A stretch of DNA of 64,000 nt from Planomicrobium sp. CPCC 101110 (GTDB lineage: Bacteria > Bacillota > Bacilli > Bacillales_A > Planococcaceae): assembly GCF_007859395.1 (NCBI RefSeq), contig NZ_VOHD01000008.1, forward strand, positions 248,001-312,000, in the 5' to 3' direction. Made by a program: the position numbers and the translations under genes. Below the pieces are notes generated by a model. That model saw only the letters and a program-made list of their open reading frames with translations, ran no database searches and was not told the DNA's origin. Numbering within the stretch: the first letter of the stretch is position 1; every line of letters starts with the position of its first letter. Below are positions 25,961 through 35,188 of the stretch, piece by piece.

Positions 25961-26977
25961 TTGAAGTTACGGACGTTGCTTTCTTTATCAATATTAGGCA
26001 GTTTAACCGCCTTGATGCTGGCAGGCTGTGCTACCGGCAATGCAGCCAGCAAGGAAGGACAATCGACTACATTGCGGATTGCGCATAGTTTGGCTGAAGA
26101 TCATCCGATCCATCAGTCGATCACGCAATTCGCTGATTTGGCACATGACAATTCCGATGGCACAATCGGATTCGAAGTGTACCCAAACGGACAGTTGGGG
26201 CAGGAGCGCGGCACCATCGAGATGGTCAAATCTGGACTGATCGATATGGCAAAAGTCAGCGCGAGTGGACTGGAATCGTTCAGCAGCAGCTATTCGATTT
26301 TTTCGCTTCCCTATGTGTTCCAAAGCGAAGAGCATTATTACAGAGTGATGAACAACAGCGAAGCGGTCCAAGAAATATTCCAAAGCACGAGAGACGATGG
26401 ATTTATCGTCATCAATTGGTATGACGGCGGCCAGCGCAGCATTTATACCGCCGACAAGAAAGTGGAATCTCCGGCTGATTTGAACGGCATGAAAATCCGC
26501 GTCCAGGAAAGCCAGACTTCGATTGCGATGATCGAAGCAATGGGCGGAGCTCCGACGCCGATGTCATTCAGCGAAGTGTATACGTCGCTTCAGCAAGGCG
26601 TCATCGACGGGGCTGAAAGCAATGAAACCGCACTGACAAACAGCAAGCACGGCGAAGTATCGAAAGCCTATACCTACACAGAACACCAATATGTACCGGA
26701 TTTGCTGATTATCAGCACTGAAACTTGGGACAGTTTGACCGTGGACCAGAAACAGGCATTAAAAGACGCCGCGGCTAGATCTTCCGAAAGCCATATTGAT
26801 GTCTGGGCGGAAGCGATCGATAAGGCGATCCTGGAGGCAAAAGAAATGGGTGTGGCATTCTACAAAATCGATAAGCAGCCATTTATCGACGCAGCCGTAC
26901 CGGTCCATGAATCTTATCAATCTCAAAATGCGGATTACGAACGGTATTTCAAAGATTTCCAAAGCTACGCCGATTAA
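25961..26977 (+). CDS. dctP: TRAP transporter substrate-binding protein, DctP family
   Basis: 338 residues. The lipobox LMLAGCATG marks an extracytoplasmic lipoprotein. DctP motifs: LRIAHSLAEDHPIHQSITQFAD, VYPNGQLGQERGTIEMVKSG, NGMKIRVQESQTSIAMIEAMG (with the carboxylate-binding Arg) and SEVYTSLQQGVIDGAESNE. The start is TTG 25961 after AGGGGGAA. It is the first gene of a complete dctPQM operon; a hairpin after it likely raises binding-protein output over the permeases. The substrate is probably a C4-dicarboxylate or other organic acid; specificity cannot be read. Confidence 0.92.
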   Translation: MKLRTLLSLSILGSLTALMLAGCATGNAASKEGQSTTLRIAHSLAEDHPIHQSITQFADLAHDNSDGTIGFEVYPNGQLGQERGTIEMVKSGLIDMAKVSASGLESFSSSYSIFSLPYVFQSEEHYYRVMNNSEAVQEIFQSTRDDGFIVINWYDGGQRSIYTADKKVESPADLNGMKIRVQESQTSIAMIEAMGGAPTPMSFSEVYTSLQQGVIDGAESNETALTNSKHGEVSKAYTYTEHQYVPDLLIISTETWDSLTVDQKQALKDAAARSSESHIDVWAEAIDKAILEAKEMGVAFYKIDKQPFIDAAVPVHESYQSQNADYERYFKDFQSYAD

Positions 26978-26987
26978 CAAGCGAAGA

Positions 26988-27042
26988 AAGACAGGTTCAG
27001 ACCCCAGCTATCAACCGCTCTGGGTAGTGCCTGTCCTTTTCG
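26988..27042 (+). promoter_or_regulatory. Intercistronic hairpin after the TRAP binding-protein gene
   Basis: Long imperfect stem: AAGACAGG ... ACCCCAG paired with CTGGGT ... GCCTGTCCTT, then a T-run. A leaky terminator or mRNA-stabilising structure would explain more binding protein than permease. Confidence 0.6.
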
Positions 27043-27065
27043 TGATAAAAAAAGGAGAAACGCCG

Positions 27066-27551
27066 ATGAGAAAAATAGTTGACCGAATTACGGCATTCCT
27101 GACCTGTTCCTTGATGGTCGCCATGGTGCTGGCCGCCTGCTGGCAGGTATTCACCCGGTTCGTGCTGAATTCACCAAGCACGGTCACCGAAGAATTTTTG
27201 CGCTATTCGCTGGTCTGGCTGACCATGCTCGGAGCTGCCTATACATATGGATTGAAAAAGCATTTGGCGATCGTTTTTGTCGCAAGGAAAATGCCGGAAA
27301 GAATCCAGCGTACCCTTGATCTTGTGGTAGAGGCAATCATCCTTGTATTCGTTTTATCCGTCCTGCTGTTCGGCGGCTCACAAACGTACCGGAGTGCGAT
27401 TGGCCAAGTGTCGTCAGCCTTGAATATGCCGATGCAGTATTTATACTTGAGCGTGGTTGTCGCAGGTGTGCTGTTCGTTTTTTACGCCTTTATCCACATT
27501 TTCGAGACCATCAAAAAGAACAAAGGGACTGGCATCCATCTGGAAAGCTAG
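27066..27551 (+). CDS. dctQ: TRAP transporter small permease, DctQ family
   Basis: 161 residues, four transmembrane helices (about 8-30, 45-63, 88-108, 125-148). The family block WQVFTRFVLNSPSTVTEEFLRYSLVWLTMLGAAYTYG is clear. It assists the large permease in sodium-driven import. AAAGGAGAAA precedes ATG 27066; the frame is open further upstream inside dctP, but that part is not coding. Confidence 0.92.
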   Translation: MRKIVDRITAFLTCSLMVAMVLAACWQVFTRFVLNSPSTVTEEFLRYSLVWLTMLGAAYTYGLKKHLAIVFVARKMPERIQRTLDLVVEAIILVFVLSVLLFGGSQTYRSAIGQVSSALNMPMQYLYLSVVVAGVLFVFYAFIHIFETIKKNKGTGIHLES

Positions 27552-27588
27552 AGAGCAGAGAAACCAATAGAGCAGGGAGAGAAATTAG

Positions 27589-28884
27589 ATGGCATTACAG
27601 GCAGGACTTGTTCTCGCAGCGGTTTTCACACTGCTGCTGATTCTTAGTGTACCGATTTCATTCAGTATCGTCATTGCATCGCTGGTCACCGCTTTGTTTG
27701 TACTGCCACCGGATTTGGCGGTTTTCATGGCCAGCCAGACATTAGTGACCGGCCTCGACAGCTTCACGCTGCTCGCGGTTCCTTTCTTCATACTAGCCGG
27801 CGTTCTCATGAACAACGGCGGTATCGCTGAACGGCTTGTCAATTTCGCAAAAGTCCTTGTCGGCAGAGCACCTGGGGCACTGGCACATACGAACATTCTG
27901 GGCAACACGCTGTTCGGCTCGCTTTCTGGCTCTGCTGTCGCCGCTGCGGCGGCTGTCGGCGGCGTCCTCGGCCCAATGCAGAAAAAAGACGGCTATGATC
28001 CGAAATACTCAGCGGCGGTAAACATCGCTTCCGCTCCCATCGGGCTGATCGTCCCTCCAAGCGGAACCCTGATCATCTACTCGCTGGTGAGCGGCGGAAC
28101 TTCTGTCGCGGCCTTGTTCGTCGCCGGATATCTTCCGGGAATCCTGTGGGCGATTGCCTGCATGGCCGTGGCCTATCTAATCGCCAAACGCCGGAATTAC
28201 CCAGTCACTGAACGCGTCTCGTTGAAAGTCGCATTCAAGACATTCATCGAGACGATTCCGAGCCTGATGCTCATCGTCATTGTCATCGGCGGGATCCTGG
28301 CCGGAATCTTCACGGCGACCGAAGCGGCAGCCGTCGCCGTCGCCTACACATTCCTGCTGACGCTCGCTTACCGGACAGTAAAACTAAAAGAATTCCCAAA
28401 AGTCATCATGGAAGCGGTAGAGCTCACTTCCATCGTCATGATGCTCGTCGCCGCTTCTGCCGTCATGTCCTGGGTCATGGCGTTCACCGGCATCCCGGGC
28501 GCCATCAGCGGATTCATCTTAGGCATCTCCGATAACCCGATCGTCCTGTTGCTGCTCATGAACGTATTCCTGCTTCTGATCGGAACGTTCATGGACATCA
28601 CACCGGCCGTCCTGATCTTCACACCGATTTTCCTGCCGATCGTCACAGGCTTCGGCATGGATCCGGTCCATTTCGGCATCATGCTGGTCATGAACTTGAG
28701 CATCGGCACCATTACACCGCCGGTCGGCAATGCCTTGTTCGTCGGTTCCAGTGTCGCCAGACTGAATATGGAAGAAGTCACGAAACCGCTGCTTCCGTTT
28801 TACGCAGTCATCATCCTGGTGCTGATGCTGGTCACTTACATCCCCGCGATCAGCTTGATGCTGCCGAACCTGCTGATTGAGTAG
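27589..28884 (+). CDS. dctM: TRAP transporter large permease, DctM family
   Basis: 431 residues with about 12 hydrophobic segments, the ion-coupled channel of the TRAP importer. Recognisable DctM blocks are SLVTALFVLPPDL, PFFILAGVLMNNGGIAERLV, FGSLSGSAVAAAAAVGGVLGP, APIGLIVPPSGTLIIY and, near the end, MNLSIGTITPPVGNALFVG. GGGAGAG precedes ATG 27589; 37 bp separate it from dctQ. Operon end is marked by a strong terminator. Confidence 0.94.
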   Translation: MALQAGLVLAAVFTLLLILSVPISFSIVIASLVTALFVLPPDLAVFMASQTLVTGLDSFTLLAVPFFILAGVLMNNGGIAERLVNFAKVLVGRAPGALAHTNILGNTLFGSLSGSAVAAAAAVGGVLGPMQKKDGYDPKYSAAVNIASAPIGLIVPPSGTLIIYSLVSGGTSVAALFVAGYLPGILWAIACMAVAYLIAKRRNYPVTERVSLKVAFKTFIETIPSLMLIVIVIGGILAGIFTATEAAAVAVAYTFLLTLAYRTVKLKEFPKVIMEAVELTSIVMMLVAASAVMSWVMAFTGIPGAISGFILGISDNPIVLLLLMNVFLLLIGTFMDITPAVLIFTPIFLPIVTGFGMDPVHFGIMLVMNLSIGTITPPVGNALFVGSSVARLNMEEVTKPLLPFYAVIILVLMLVTYIPAISLMLPNLLIE

Positions 28885-28906
28885 ATTGAAAAAAATAGCA
28901 ATATAA

Positions 28907-28947
28907 AAGAGGGACTGTTAGTTATCGGATAACTAACAGTCCCTTTA
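28907..28947 (+). terminator. Terminator after the TRAP operon
   Basis: Stem AGGGACTGTTAGTTAT / ATAACTAACAGTCCCT with loop CGG-type and a short T-run. Confidence 0.85.
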
Positions 28948-29163
28948 TGCGTATACTTTTCCCCTTCCTCACTGCCCATACTCCTTTCCCGAGCGTTTCT
29001 GGAAGCAACAGCAGAACCCACTTTTATAACGATAGCGAGGCAAATTCTAATTTTGATTGCCATGGAAACTGACCAAAATTCGATGCGATCCTCTCTTAGC
29101 ATTTTTAGTTTGCTCTAGCCTGTGGAGATCAACCGAATAAATGCTTTCAAGCGGACTTGAATA

Positions 29164-30030
29164 TCATTCCCTTTCATAAACCGCGCTTTCCGTTTCTCCC
29201 AGATCCACAGGTGTAATCGTGATGGTTCCGCCTTCCGCAATCAGCCCATCATCGCCGAATTCGGTGCCTGGATTCAAGATGATGCTGAGGGTCGGTTTTG
29301 TTTCGTCTCCCAGGACCACTACCGAATAAATTCCGAATTGCTCAGTGTTTTGGATATTATAATAATACAGTTGGCCATCTTTTGCATAAACCAGTTCGTT
29401 GTTATCCGACATGAAATAATTTTGCGGGTTTCCCTGTTCCATCCATTTGCCGATCAAGCTGACGATGACATTTTGGTAACTGATATAATCACTGCTTCTG
29501 AAATTATAAATTTGATGATTCAAAGCCCCGTCATAACCGGTTTCATATGTCAACTCCGCAATATCTCCTGCGGACCACTCAATTTTATACCGTTCTTCTT
29601 CCAATGCCTTGTACTCCGAACTGCCTGCAAGAACGCTGTCTTCCCTGCCAAAGAAGATGCCTCTGCGCTTCAGCCGGACGGTTTCCTTCTTCATTTTCGG
29701 GTATTCTTTGATGACCACTTCATGCTCGCCGTCTTCTGATTCCGCAATCAGCAAATTCACGTCGCCCATGTAATAGAAGAAAGTCGTGTTCGCTGTAAGC
29801 AAAACAATACCCACAAGCAATAAACTCCATTTCAAATAACCGGCTGTAAAAATCACAGCACCGGCAATAACTAGGAAAAGGATGATTCCGTAATTAATGG
29901 CATAAAACTGCCCCTCATGGATCAGCCAATATCCTTTAGGAGCAGCAATCCCGATCAGCAAAGCCTGAAAAAACCCCAATGAGATTCCCAAAGCGATAAA
30001 TGTAACTCCCAGTATTCTTCTTTTATTCAT
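29164..30030 (-). CDS. Unknown membrane protein with a large soluble C-terminal domain
   Basis: 288 residues from ATG 30030. Three hydrophobic segments fall in the first 90 residues (about 7-29, 41-60, 62-85); the remaining 200 residues are a soluble, probably extracytoplasmic beta-rich region (EHEVVIKEYPKMKKETVRLKRRG, GDIAELTYETGYDG). No family recognised. AGGGGA precedes ATG 30030, which overlaps the end of the upstream gene by 8 bp; the two are translationally coupled and probably work together at the cell surface. Confidence 0.75.
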   Translation of the reverse strand: MNKRRILGVTFIALGISLGFFQALLIGIAAPKGYWLIHEGQFYAINYGIILFLVIAGAVIFTAGYLKWSLLLVGIVLLTANTTFFYYMGDVNLLIAESEDGEHEVVIKEYPKMKKETVRLKRRGIFFGREDSVLAGSSEYKALEEERYKIEWSAGDIAELTYETGYDGALNHQIYNFRSSDYISYQNVIVSLIGKWMEQGNPQNYFMSDNNELVYAKDGQLYYYNIQNTEQFGIYSVVVLGDETKPTLSIILNPGTEFGDDGLIAEGGTITITPVDLGETESAVYERE

Positions 30031-30736
30031 TGAGCGTCCCCTGCAATTCAAAATGTGCCATGATTTCATCATAAAGCGCGTTCTCAACGGAAACGGGATC
30101 CCATGTCACACCCATGTTGACGCTTCGGAAAGCAAGCGTTTCTGCCTGACTGGTTCCTTCGTTCCGAAGCGCCACCAAGAATCCCGTCTGTTCCCCGTCG
30201 ATAAAATCGATATGCATTTTCTCGTAGCCCTTTTCAAGGTCATGCGTGGCGGTACGCGAAATGCTGCCGACACTCCACACCTGTCCCCGGGTATCGGTCG
30301 TCAATATGCTGATGTTCTCCGGTCCCCGGCCACCATATGCGACGGAGACTTTTTCACCCGATATGTAAATATTGCTTCTTGAAATAGTATCGATATAATC
30401 GCTGATGCGCGCATATCCCAACTCGGTGTCATCCGGCACCGGAATCCAGCTTTCGCCTTCGTTGACGGTTACAAAAAGTTCCCTTTCATAAATCGCATAA
30501 TCCGCTCCAGTATCGACCGGCAAAACCGTTTCCTCCGTACTTGGCGCCGTATGCGAAATTGTTCGATCGATATCCATCGGCATCTCCGCATCGGCAGCAG
30601 TGGCCTCCGGGCTCACCGGATTTTCCGCCTCGTACTGCGCATTGATGTTTTCGATTGTGCCTACGCTTGCTTTGAAGGCACCATAACTGAACACAATAGC
30701 AGCTGCGCAAAATAAAATAATTTTTGAGATTTTCAT
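30023..30736 (-). CDS. Secreted/anchored protein with BNR (Asp-box)-like repeats
   Basis: 237 residues. An N-terminal hydrophobic signal/anchor (about 4-24) precedes a low-complexity Glu/Pro/Thr stretch and a domain with three sequences resembling the Asp-box of sialidase-type beta propellers: LFVTVNEGESWIPV, LTTDTRGQVWSVG, FRSVNMGVTWDPV. So it probably folds as part of a propeller, but no glycosidase catalytic residues are evident. It overlaps the following membrane-protein gene (stop/start within ATGAATAA). Role unknown. Confidence 0.72.
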   Translation of the reverse strand: MKISKIILFCAAAIVFSYGAFKASVGTIENINAQYEAENPVSPEATAADAEMPMDIDRTISHTAPSTEETVLPVDTGADYAIYERELFVTVNEGESWIPVPDDTELGYARISDYIDTISRSNIYISGEKVSVAYGGRGPENISILTTDTRGQVWSVGSISRTATHDLEKGYEKMHIDFIDGEQTGFLVALRNEGTSQAETLAFRSVNMGVTWDPVSVENALYDEIMAHFELQGTLNE

Positions 30737-31015
30737 CGCATCTCCTTTCTATGCATAGGAATAAGTTCATGTCGATTCACCTGAACCAATTATAACTTAC
30801 GCAGCTTTAAGGCTGAACCGCAATTACCCGGAGAATGGATATTGTTACCATGAAAGAAAAGCCACAGGAAACCTTTCATGCAGCAAATCCCCCCACTCTA
30901 CGCTGGCGTCACTTATAGTAAGGACGCCATACTAATTGTGTTGGAGTCTATAAGAAAATGGATGATATACTGAACTCCAGTGGAAATACTACATAAAGGA
31001 GAGGATGGTCCAACT

Positions 31016-32062
31016 ATGATGCGATCCTTCCGTTTCACTGGCAGCAGGATTGTGAAAACCGGGATAGCCATATTTTTAACAGCCACGATTTGCAGATGGT
31101 TTGGCTGGCCGCCTGTCTTTGCTGTCATCACGGCAATCGTGACGATTGAGCCGACTGTCAGCGATTCGATCAAAAAGGGACTTGTCCGGTTCCCGGCATC
31201 TGCGATCGGTTCTGCATTTGCTGTTTTCTTTATTACACTCTTTGGGAACGCCCCGATCACCTATACACTCGCTGCTGTTGCCACGATTTTGGCTTGTTCC
31301 AGACTCAATCTGCATGCCGGCTTACTCGTTGCCACATTGACATCCGTCGCAATGGTGGAAGTCATCCACGATAATTTTCTCGTCTCTTTCTTCATCCGAT
31401 TAGGGACAACCACTATTGGTTTGCTCGTATCTACTGCTGTAAACATGCTTGTTTTCCCGCCAAACTATCGGACAGATATTCTAAACAGCATTCAAAACAT
31501 TAGCGAACGTGCGGGAAGTATGCTGGAACACACATTCCGTACCATCCTGTTTGATGGTGATGCGAATCTTGAGGAAGATAAAGAGATCGTTAAGCGGTTG
31601 ACTACGGAAATCAGGAAAACGGAGAAATTGATCCATTTCCAGCGTGATGAAGCCAGTTTATACCCTTGGGTCCGTGATAGAGAAGCCGAGCTTCAGATGG
31701 CGGAAAGGCAATTGCTGTTTTTACATAATCTCGAATTCCATTTGGATGCTTTGCTTCGTGTCCCTCTGCATGATATCGTTTGGACAACAGCCGAGCGAGA
31801 TCTTATTATGCAAGCCGTCAAGGCGCTTGCGAACGACTTGCAGCATTCTACCAGCTACGATCACGACAAGCATCAGCACCAGTTAAAAAAGATTACCGAC
31901 CTGTTTTGGGAGAACAGCAAAAGCGTAACAGCAAGCGATGCTATGCACCCTACCCTATTCCCGCCAGAGTTCACGATCCTTTACGAGCTCATCACGATTT
32001 ATGATTTAGTGGATAAGTTTTTTGATCCGGATAGTGTGAAGGCGGCACGGGAAGCGGAATAA
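31016..32062 (+). CDS. Aromatic acid exporter family (ArAE/FUSC-like) membrane protein
   Basis: 348 residues. The N-terminal half has about five transmembrane segments with family blocks GIAIFLTATICRWFGWPPVFAVITAIV and TIEPTVSDSIKKGLVRFPASAIG, the DUF939/ArAE_1 signature. The C-terminal half is a cytoplasmic helical domain rich in charged heptads (KRLTTEIRKTEKLIHF, REAELQMAERQLLFLHNLE). ATG 31016 follows AAAGGAGAGG. It probably exports aromatic or hydrophobic organic acids; substrate inferred from family only. Confidence 0.87.
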   Translation: MMRSFRFTGSRIVKTGIAIFLTATICRWFGWPPVFAVITAIVTIEPTVSDSIKKGLVRFPASAIGSAFAVFFITLFGNAPITYTLAAVATILACSRLNLHAGLLVATLTSVAMVEVIHDNFLVSFFIRLGTTTIGLLVSTAVNMLVFPPNYRTDILNSIQNISERAGSMLEHTFRTILFDGDANLEEDKEIVKRLTTEIRKTEKLIHFQRDEASLYPWVRDREAELQMAERQLLFLHNLEFHLDALLRVPLHDIVWTTAERDLIMQAVKALANDLQHSTSYDHDKHQHQLKKITDLFWENSKSVTASDAMHPTLFPPEFTILYELITIYDLVDKFFDPDSVKAAREAE

Positions 32063-32127
32063 CAATAGGCATTACTTGAATTCCATCAAATTATTTGAAC
32101 CTACAACCTTTAGAATTAAATAATTTT

Positions 32128-32176
32128 AAAAATGACCGTGCCAGAAACAGTTCAGTTTCCGGCACGGTCATTTTAT
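32128..32176 (+). terminator. Terminator after the ArAE-like gene
   Basis: Stem AAAATGACCGTGCC / GGCACGGTCATTTT with an inner partly paired GAAAC..GTTTC element and T-rich tail. Confidence 0.85.
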
Positions 32177-32237
32177 ATTAGTTTCCACACTGTTTCATCC
32201 TCTTGAAAATAGATACGCTACTAATCTTGATAGCGGA

Positions 32238-32362
32238 ATAAAGGAGTATACTATCGGCATAATTCTTGGCAATAACAGTGGAAAGAGCAGTTCCTTTCTC
32301 AGGATGCAACTTCATAGGCAGATGGCATGATTTCAGCATGCTGGACTGCTATACTCCTTTAT
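32238..32362. repeat. Widely spaced 13-bp inverted repeat upstream of the luciferase-like gene
   Basis: ATAAAGGAGTATA at 32238-32250 and its exact complement TATACTCCTTTAT at 32350-32362, 99 bp apart, ending 36 bp before the gene. It could be a looping operator or chance. Otherwise 32177-32398 shows nothing else. Confidence 0.3.
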
Positions 32363-32398
32363 GTGCAAACTTGCAATATAAGGAAGGAAGTTAACTAG

Positions 32399-33391
32399 AT
32401 GAAATTAAGCGTATTGGACCAAGCTCCTGTCACGACAGGAAACACGGCAGAAGATGCCATGAAAAAAGCGGTGGAACTCGCGGTTCTCGCTGACCAGTTA
32501 GGCTATAGCCGGATGTGGATGGCGGAACACCATGGCTCGGGCGCATTTTCCAGCTCCGCTCCTGAAGTTACTGCCGCATACCTGAGCGCCAAAACAGAGA
32601 GGATCCGAATCGGCACAGGCGGCGTGATGATGATGCATTATTCGCCCTTGAAACTTGCGGAGGTGTTCAAGACATTGAGCGCACTTGCGCCGGGCCGCAT
32701 CGATTTCGGTGTAGGACGCGCACCAGGCGGCGACCACAGTTCCATCTACGCCTTGTCCGAAGGACGCCGGGCCATGACGGATGATATGTACGGAAAATTC
32801 GATACGGCGCTGAAACTGATCAACGACGAAGTGCCAGAAGACAATCTGTACAATAAAACAATCGCTTCTCCGGTAAATATCAAACTGCCGGAAGCCTGGC
32901 TTCTCGGCTCGAGCGGCAATAGCGCATTAGAAGCAGGACGGATGGGCGTCGGCTATTCATTTGCCCAGTTTTTCAACGGCGGCATGACAAAAGCCATTTT
33001 AGATTCCTACCGGGCAAATTTCACGGTTTCCGCTTTCATGGAAAAACCGGAAATCTCGGTGTCGTATTTGGTGACAACGGCTGAAACTGCCGAAGAAGCG
33101 GAATACGAAGCATTGCCGCAGGACATTTCGCGCCTGATGTTTATGAAAGGCCGCATCATGCCGCTCATGACGCCGGAAGAAGCACAAAATTCCGCACTCA
33201 CGGAAATGGACCGCATGCAAATCCAGGCAAGCCGCAAAATCCATTTGGTCGGTTCTGCGAAAGACGTGGCCGATCAATTGCAGCGGGAGCAAATGGAATA
33301 CGGTTTTGAAGAAGCCATGATCTGCAGTATCCCCCATTCTCAGGAAAAACGGTTGGATGTCTATCGTTTACTGGCACAGCAGTTACTTTAA
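32399..33391 (+). CDS. LLM-class flavin-dependent oxidoreductase (luciferase-like monooxygenase)
   Basis: 330 residues, an FMN-dependent TIM-barrel oxidoreductase. Typical blocks: LSVLDQAPVTTGNTAEDAM, RMWMAEHHGSGAFSSSAPEV, RIRIGTGGVMMMHYSPLKLAE, LSALAPGRIDFGVGRAPGGD and WLLGSSGNSALEAGRMGVG. This matches the MsnO8/YwcH-like subgroup found in Firmicutes. GGAAGGAAG precedes ATG 32399. The physiological substrate is unknown. The gene is followed by the first MITE-like repeat, whose hairpin may terminate it. Confidence 0.88.
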   Translation: MKLSVLDQAPVTTGNTAEDAMKKAVELAVLADQLGYSRMWMAEHHGSGAFSSSAPEVTAAYLSAKTERIRIGTGGVMMMHYSPLKLAEVFKTLSALAPGRIDFGVGRAPGGDHSSIYALSEGRRAMTDDMYGKFDTALKLINDEVPEDNLYNKTIASPVNIKLPEAWLLGSSGNSALEAGRMGVGYSFAQFFNGGMTKAILDSYRANFTVSAFMEKPEISVSYLVTTAETAEEAEYEALPQDISRLMFMKGRIMPLMTPEEAQNSALTEMDRMQIQASRKIHLVGSAKDVADQLQREQMEYGFEEAMICSIPHSQEKRLDVYRLLAQQLL

Positions 33392-33427
33392 CTGATGGAT
33401 TTCAGATTCCATAACTAGTCCATTTCA

Positions 33428-33546
33428 CAGATAAACACAGGAAAGCCGTATCCGTTAACCTTTAAGGTCAGTGGATACGGCTTTTTCCAGATGTAACTGC
33501 AGTTAATAAACTGAATTGAGTTTGACATAAAAGGCGATTTTTATTC
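33428..33546. repeat. MITE-like repeat family A, copy 1 (left end diverged)
   Basis: It contains the family hairpin AAAGCCGTATCC / GGATACGGCTTTTT (33441-33486), with inner stem TTAACC..GGT, and the right-hand block TTAATAAACTGAATTGAGTTTGACA. The left terminal repeat is missing. The hairpin plus T-run can act as the terminator of the luciferase-like gene. Confidence 0.75.
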
Positions 33547-33560
33547 GGCTATATTATCAA

Positions 33561-34016
33561 TCATTTATGAACATCCGTTATCTCTTTCATCAATTGAATC
33601 CATTCTTCTCTCTTGAAATCATACAACGCCAGTTCCGTTTTTCTCAGAACCAGGTGGATGCTGTCGAACTTTTCATCTGAACGGAATCTCCACCAGCTTT
33701 TCACTGTTGAAGCCTTGGTGCCTGGTTCGTAATAAGTCAATGTGATTTCGGGATCGATGATGTCCTCCACCCTGTCAATATCTAAAAAATTATGCGGAAA
33801 ATCAATATAGAGACCGAGTGCCGTTTTATGAGGCGTAATAGATCCAATTTTATGTGACGATTCCGCGTACCGCTTCTCAAGAGCATCACTCCAAGGAACC
33901 GGTTTATTGCTGGCGATCAACAGCCGATCACCCTCATTCGGTTCTATCCTGCAATTCGGAAGGCTGTTAAACACTTCGAGCATCTCGTTTATTTTTTGTT
34001 CTACGGTTTTGTCCAC
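33561..34016 (-). CDS. Small unknown protein
   Basis: 151 residues, soluble, no recognised family. The C-terminal third (FDSIHLVLRKTELALYDFKREEWIQLMKEI) resembles that of the 133-residue protein at 44367-44765 (FGAVHFTFHENELYDFESEEFRRFL), so the two may be distant members of one small family. GTG 34016 follows AAGGATGGG. It lies at the left border of the accessory island, between repeats. Confidence 0.65.
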   Translation of the reverse strand: MDKTVEQKINEMLEVFNSLPNCRIEPNEGDRLLIASNKPVPWSDALEKRYAESSHKIGSITPHKTALGLYIDFPHNFLDIDRVEDIIDPEITLTYYEPGTKASTVKSWWRFRSDEKFDSIHLVLRKTELALYDFKREEWIQLMKEITDVHK

Positions 34017-34189
34017 TTTTCTATCCCATCCTTTTCAATGCATCTATCATCCATGAAGGCTACAATTTCTTCTAGGCAAAATACTACCGCTTACTGTAAG
34101 AGGATTTAATGTGCCACTGACTGATATTCTATCACGTCCCCCTGATTGCTCCATGTTTCATTTCTTTGCTTTTAACTTTTACTTTCCAG

Positions 34190-34300
34190 GAAGTGACACT
34201 ATTACCAAACAATTTATGCGGATGATAAAAAGAAAAAGCTACAACCGACATGTTGATGCTGTCGGTGTAGCTATTATTAAGAATGAATTGTAATTTTTTT
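34190..34300. repeat. Hairpin repeat family B, copy 1
   Basis: ACCAAACAATTTATGCGGATGATAAAAAG-type left block followed by hairpin AGCTACAACCGAC / GTCGGTGTAGCT (34230-34266). Same layout as copies at 37090, 49612 and 49955. The rest of 34017-34369 shows only a T-rich run near 34296-34325. Confidence 0.6.
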
Positions 34301-34369
34301 CAAAATCTTTTTGGTTTTTTTCAAGGAAAATAATTTTCAGTTATTTCAACAGAAATTGTAAAATTTCTC

Positions 34370-35086
34370 TTAAGTTCTATATTCATTAAAATCCAAGCTC
34401 TTTAATAAAAGATATATGTTAAGTCCATAAACACTTAATATGCTAATAAACAACATAATTTCATAATCAAAAGCAGCAGGCTGCTGTTCTTGAAGTGATA
34501 GATTAGAAATGTTATTGAATATGGAATTAGCGGCAATTAAAATCGTTATAACGATTCCTACAATAATTATGATTTTTTCAATATTCCTCGGATTTATCAT
34601 AGTTTTTAGTTCTTTCGATAATGGTACAGAGTTTGAACTTTTAAATATAAGTTCTACTACTTTTTTTATTAATACTTCTATAAGATTTCCTAAGTCTAAC
34701 TTTGTATAAAGCCAATAAGTAGCTGTCGATATAATCAACGTTAAAAAAACTATTAAAAGAAACTCATCACGAAATACATCAGGTTTATAAGAATAGAATG
34801 ACAACGTAAAAAAGAAAATTATTATTGTAAGGAGAAAAATAGTTATTAACTCCTTGACTGCATAAATAATAGTTAACACATAAATATTATTGTGAAGCGA
34901 GTATAAAGCAATATTTAGAATCTCAAAACCAATTATATAAAGGACTAGTATTAGTCCCCATACAAATGCAGACCTTAAATGTGACAATGCAAATTCTATA
35001 ATATTTAATTCGAATAATAAACATATAGTTAAAATAATACCTACGTAAAAAAGCCAAGACTGAATAACCTTTTTTTCATTTAACAA
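34370..35086 (-). CDS. Unknown multi-pass membrane protein
   Basis: 238 residues, very AT-rich and hydrophobic, with about six transmembrane segments (roughly 10-30, 40-60, 68-98, 108-128, 172-192, 208-230). A soluble loop (about 130-170) is mildly basic. No family recognised. TTG 35086 follows AAGGGG eight bases upstream. Upstream, AGAATACCACTTCAC (plus strand) also occurs before the sigma gene at 42283; read on the minus strand it gives GTGAAGTGGTATTCT, containing an extended -10-like TGGTATTCT. A role as a membrane effector is possible but unproved. Confidence 0.65.
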   Translation of the reverse strand: MLNEKKVIQSWLFYVGIILTICLLFELNIIEFALSHLRSAFVWGLILVLYIIGFEILNIALYSLHNNIYVLTIIYAVKELITIFLLTIIIFFFTLSFYSYKPDVFRDEFLLIVFLTLIISTATYWLYTKLDLGNLIEVLIKKVVELIFKSSNSVPLSKELKTMINPRNIEKIIIIVGIVITILIAANSIFNNISNLSLQEQQPAAFDYEIMLFISILSVYGLNIYLLLKSLDFNEYRT

Positions 35087-35106
35087 TTCAATTACCCCTT
35101 AAAATT

Positions 35107-35121
35107 AGAATACCACTTCAC
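35107..35121 (-). promoter_or_regulatory. Shared 15-bp motif with extended -10 look, upstream of the membrane-protein gene
   Basis: GTGAAGTGGTATTCT on the minus strand, 20 bp upstream of the TTG start, with TTGTGC 17 bp before TATTCT. The identical 15-mer is at 42329-42343 upstream of the sigma-factor gene in the same orientation. Confidence 0.4.
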
Positions 35122-35188
35122 AGATAGCGGCACAATTTCTCACATAATTAATGTAATTAAATTAACCATTAAATTTTGATACAAATAT

